This document shows positions 13,890 to 14,666 of a stretch of 14,666 bases of DNA, in pieces (the stretch's first letter is position 1; every line of letters begins with the position of its first letter). The stretch spans positions 1-14,666 of the forward strand of contig PMNJ01000343.1 in the NCBI GenBank assembly GCA_003162595.1, in the 5' to 3' direction. The stretch is from Bacteroidales bacterium (GTDB lineage: Bacteria > Bacteroidota > Bacteroidia > Bacteroidales > VadinHA17). The position numbers and the translations under genes were made by a program. A model generated the notes under the pieces. The model worked only from the letters and a program-made list of their open reading frames with translations, was not told the origin of the DNA and made no database searches.

Positions 13890-13977
13890 CCCGAAATGGT
13901 GCGAACCATAGCCAAAACGGTAGCGCATAAAGGCTTGTGTAGCGGGCGCCCGTTTTGGCTGTGGTTGACATTTCGGG
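13890..13977. repeat. Long imperfect inverted repeat (stem-loop element)
   Basis: The left arm 13890-13919 (starting CCCGAAATGG, ending GCCAAAACG) pairs with the right arm 13951-13977 (starting CGTTTTGGC, ending CATTTCGGG). The pairing is nearly complete, with a three-base bulge and a few mismatches. The loop is 31 bases and ends in a GC-rich palindrome CGGGCGCCCG at 13943-13952. It may be a REP-like or MITE-like element, or a structured RNA. Confidence 0.7.
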
Positions 13978-13997
13978 ACTCCTTTTCTTTGTTTCAT

Positions 13998-14019
13998 TTC
14001 TTTTGGAGGAGCAAAAGAA
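13998..14019. repeat. Short perfect hairpin
   Basis: Arms TTCTTTTG and CAAAAGAA around GAGGAG. It lies directly after the long inverted repeat and seems part of the same repeated block, which ends about 14055. Without a following T-run it is not a clear terminator. Confidence 0.55.
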
Positions 14020-14148
14020 CCGAACGAAGTGAGCTCGGCGAAGCCAAATGAAAAATATTGTTGATAATTATTCATTTCTATAAACATTGAAATTTATGTC
14101 AGTCAGGAATAATGCCTATTTTTAAAACAAAATAAAACTGAATAAGAC

Positions 14149-14666
14149 ATGGCGCAACAATATCTTGATCATTCAAAAGCAATTTTAACTTCTAAGCGTT
14201 CAAATTTTAAAGGAGGAAGCAAAGAGTCCGGAATCATCTCTTTATTCGGGTATCAGGACGAATATGATCTCAGAGAAGGATATCCATTATTGACTACTAA
14301 AAAGATGGCTACAAAATCTATGTTTCATGAAACAATATGGTTCTTAAGAGGGGATACGAATATTAAATATCTTGAAGACAATAACGCCCCCATCTGGAGA
14401 CCTGATGCATTTCAAGGCAACCTTCCCGGGATGCAAAAAGAAGGAATCTTTTCTGAAGGGCTTTCAAAGTATTCTCCTGATTGGGACAAAGCTATGGAAG
14501 AATATGGCCAGAGAATAAAAGAAGATCCTGAATTTGCAGAAAGATGGGGTGATGCCGGACCAATTTACGGGAAACAATGGAGAAGATGGGAATATTTTGA
14601 TCATGACACAGAAAGGTTTGTTGAAATAGATCAACTGACAAAACTGATAGATGGTCTGAGAAAGAA
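14149..14666 (+). CDS. thyA: Thymidylate synthase, N-terminal part, continues beyond window
   Basis: 172 residues are visible from the ATG at 14149. ThyA converts dUMP and methylene-tetrahydrofolate to dTMP and dihydrofolate. Recognised segments are LFGYQDEYDLREGYPLLTTK (32-51), HETIWFLRGDTNIKYLEDNN (60-79), IW at 82-83, and WGDAGPIYGKQWRRW (133-147). Between IW and WGD are about 50 residues, an insertion like that of the longer Lactobacillus casei enzyme and absent from the E. coli one. The loop before FGYQ reads KGGSKESG where E. coli has RTGTG with a dUMP-phosphate-binding arginine, so Lys25 or Arg17 may take that role. The catalytic cysteine lies past the window end. It is a housekeeping gene that marks the right border of the accessory region. 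Confidence 0.95.
   Translation, partial: MAQQYLDHSKAILTSKRSNFKGGSKESGIISLFGYQDEYDLREGYPLLTTKKMATKSMFHETIWFLRGDTNIKYLEDNNAPIWRPDAFQGNLPGMQKEGIFSEGLSKYSPDWDKAMEEYGQRIKEDPEFAERWGDAGPIYGKQWRRWEYFDHDTERFVEIDQLTKLIDGLRK

Noticed and set aside
13752..14087. 99-codon plus and 73-codon minus frames
   Set aside because: Both cross the long inverted repeat and hairpin block; composition is unlike a protein and neither has family features.
1..14666. tRNA or rRNA genes
   Set aside because: No cloverleaf-like or rRNA-like segments were noticed on either strand by reading; a tRNAscan run would settle it.

Overview
The window looks like chromosomal DNA of a member of the Bacteroidota, probably Bacteroidales-like. 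The signs are two ORF6N-domain genes, a Fic protein with a DUF4172-type N-terminus, a Bacteroidota-style promoter (TTTG and TAnnTTTG boxes) before hipB, weak Shine-Dalgarno sequences, and a conserved hypothetical family I associate with this phylum. Two ordinary genes, both cut by the window edges, frame it: a secreted alpha/beta-hydrolase (minus strand, 1-1007) and thymidylate synthase thyA (plus strand, from 14149). The roughly 13 kb between them is accessory DNA rich in defence-like genes, toxin-antitoxin genes and repeats.

Layout. 1008-1788: a RAYT (REP-associated tyrosine transposase) with its palindromic REP elements downstream and also inside its own reading frame. 1789-6010: a three-gene plus-strand operon with a MazG-like nucleotide pyrophosphohydrolase and two different DUF2075/SF1-type ATPases, each with a PD-(D/E)XK-like nuclease domain at the N-terminus; this is the best candidate for an undescribed defence system. 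6143-6404: two decayed copies of an aminotransferase tail. 6405-7640: repeats and the first ORF6N cassette, which sits between direct repeats. 7645-8787: a Fic AMPylase with palindromic operators at its start. 9078-10738: a hipBA toxin-antitoxin operon with duplicated operator-like repeats. 10853-12139: unrecognised genes and one gene fragment. 12200-12520: a compact tyrosine-phosphatase-like protein. 12611-12993: a conserved hypothetical gene that appears internally deleted. 12983-13640: the second ORF6N cassette. 13640-14060: non-coding repeats with hairpins. 14149 to the end: thyA.

How the parts may work together. The MazG and nuclease-ATPase proteins would act on nucleotide pools and on nucleic acids, as expected of an anti-phage operon. 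Fic and HipA are protein-modifying toxins or regulators with visible autoregulatory sites. ORF6N proteins are related to phage antirepressor and DNA-binding domains. The most unusual signal is in the two ORF6N genes: each has a palindrome inside its coding sequence whose 13-base core is repeated upstream of that same gene. The core differs between the two genes but matches within each. Functions in this summary rest on motif recognition by eye; no database search was possible.
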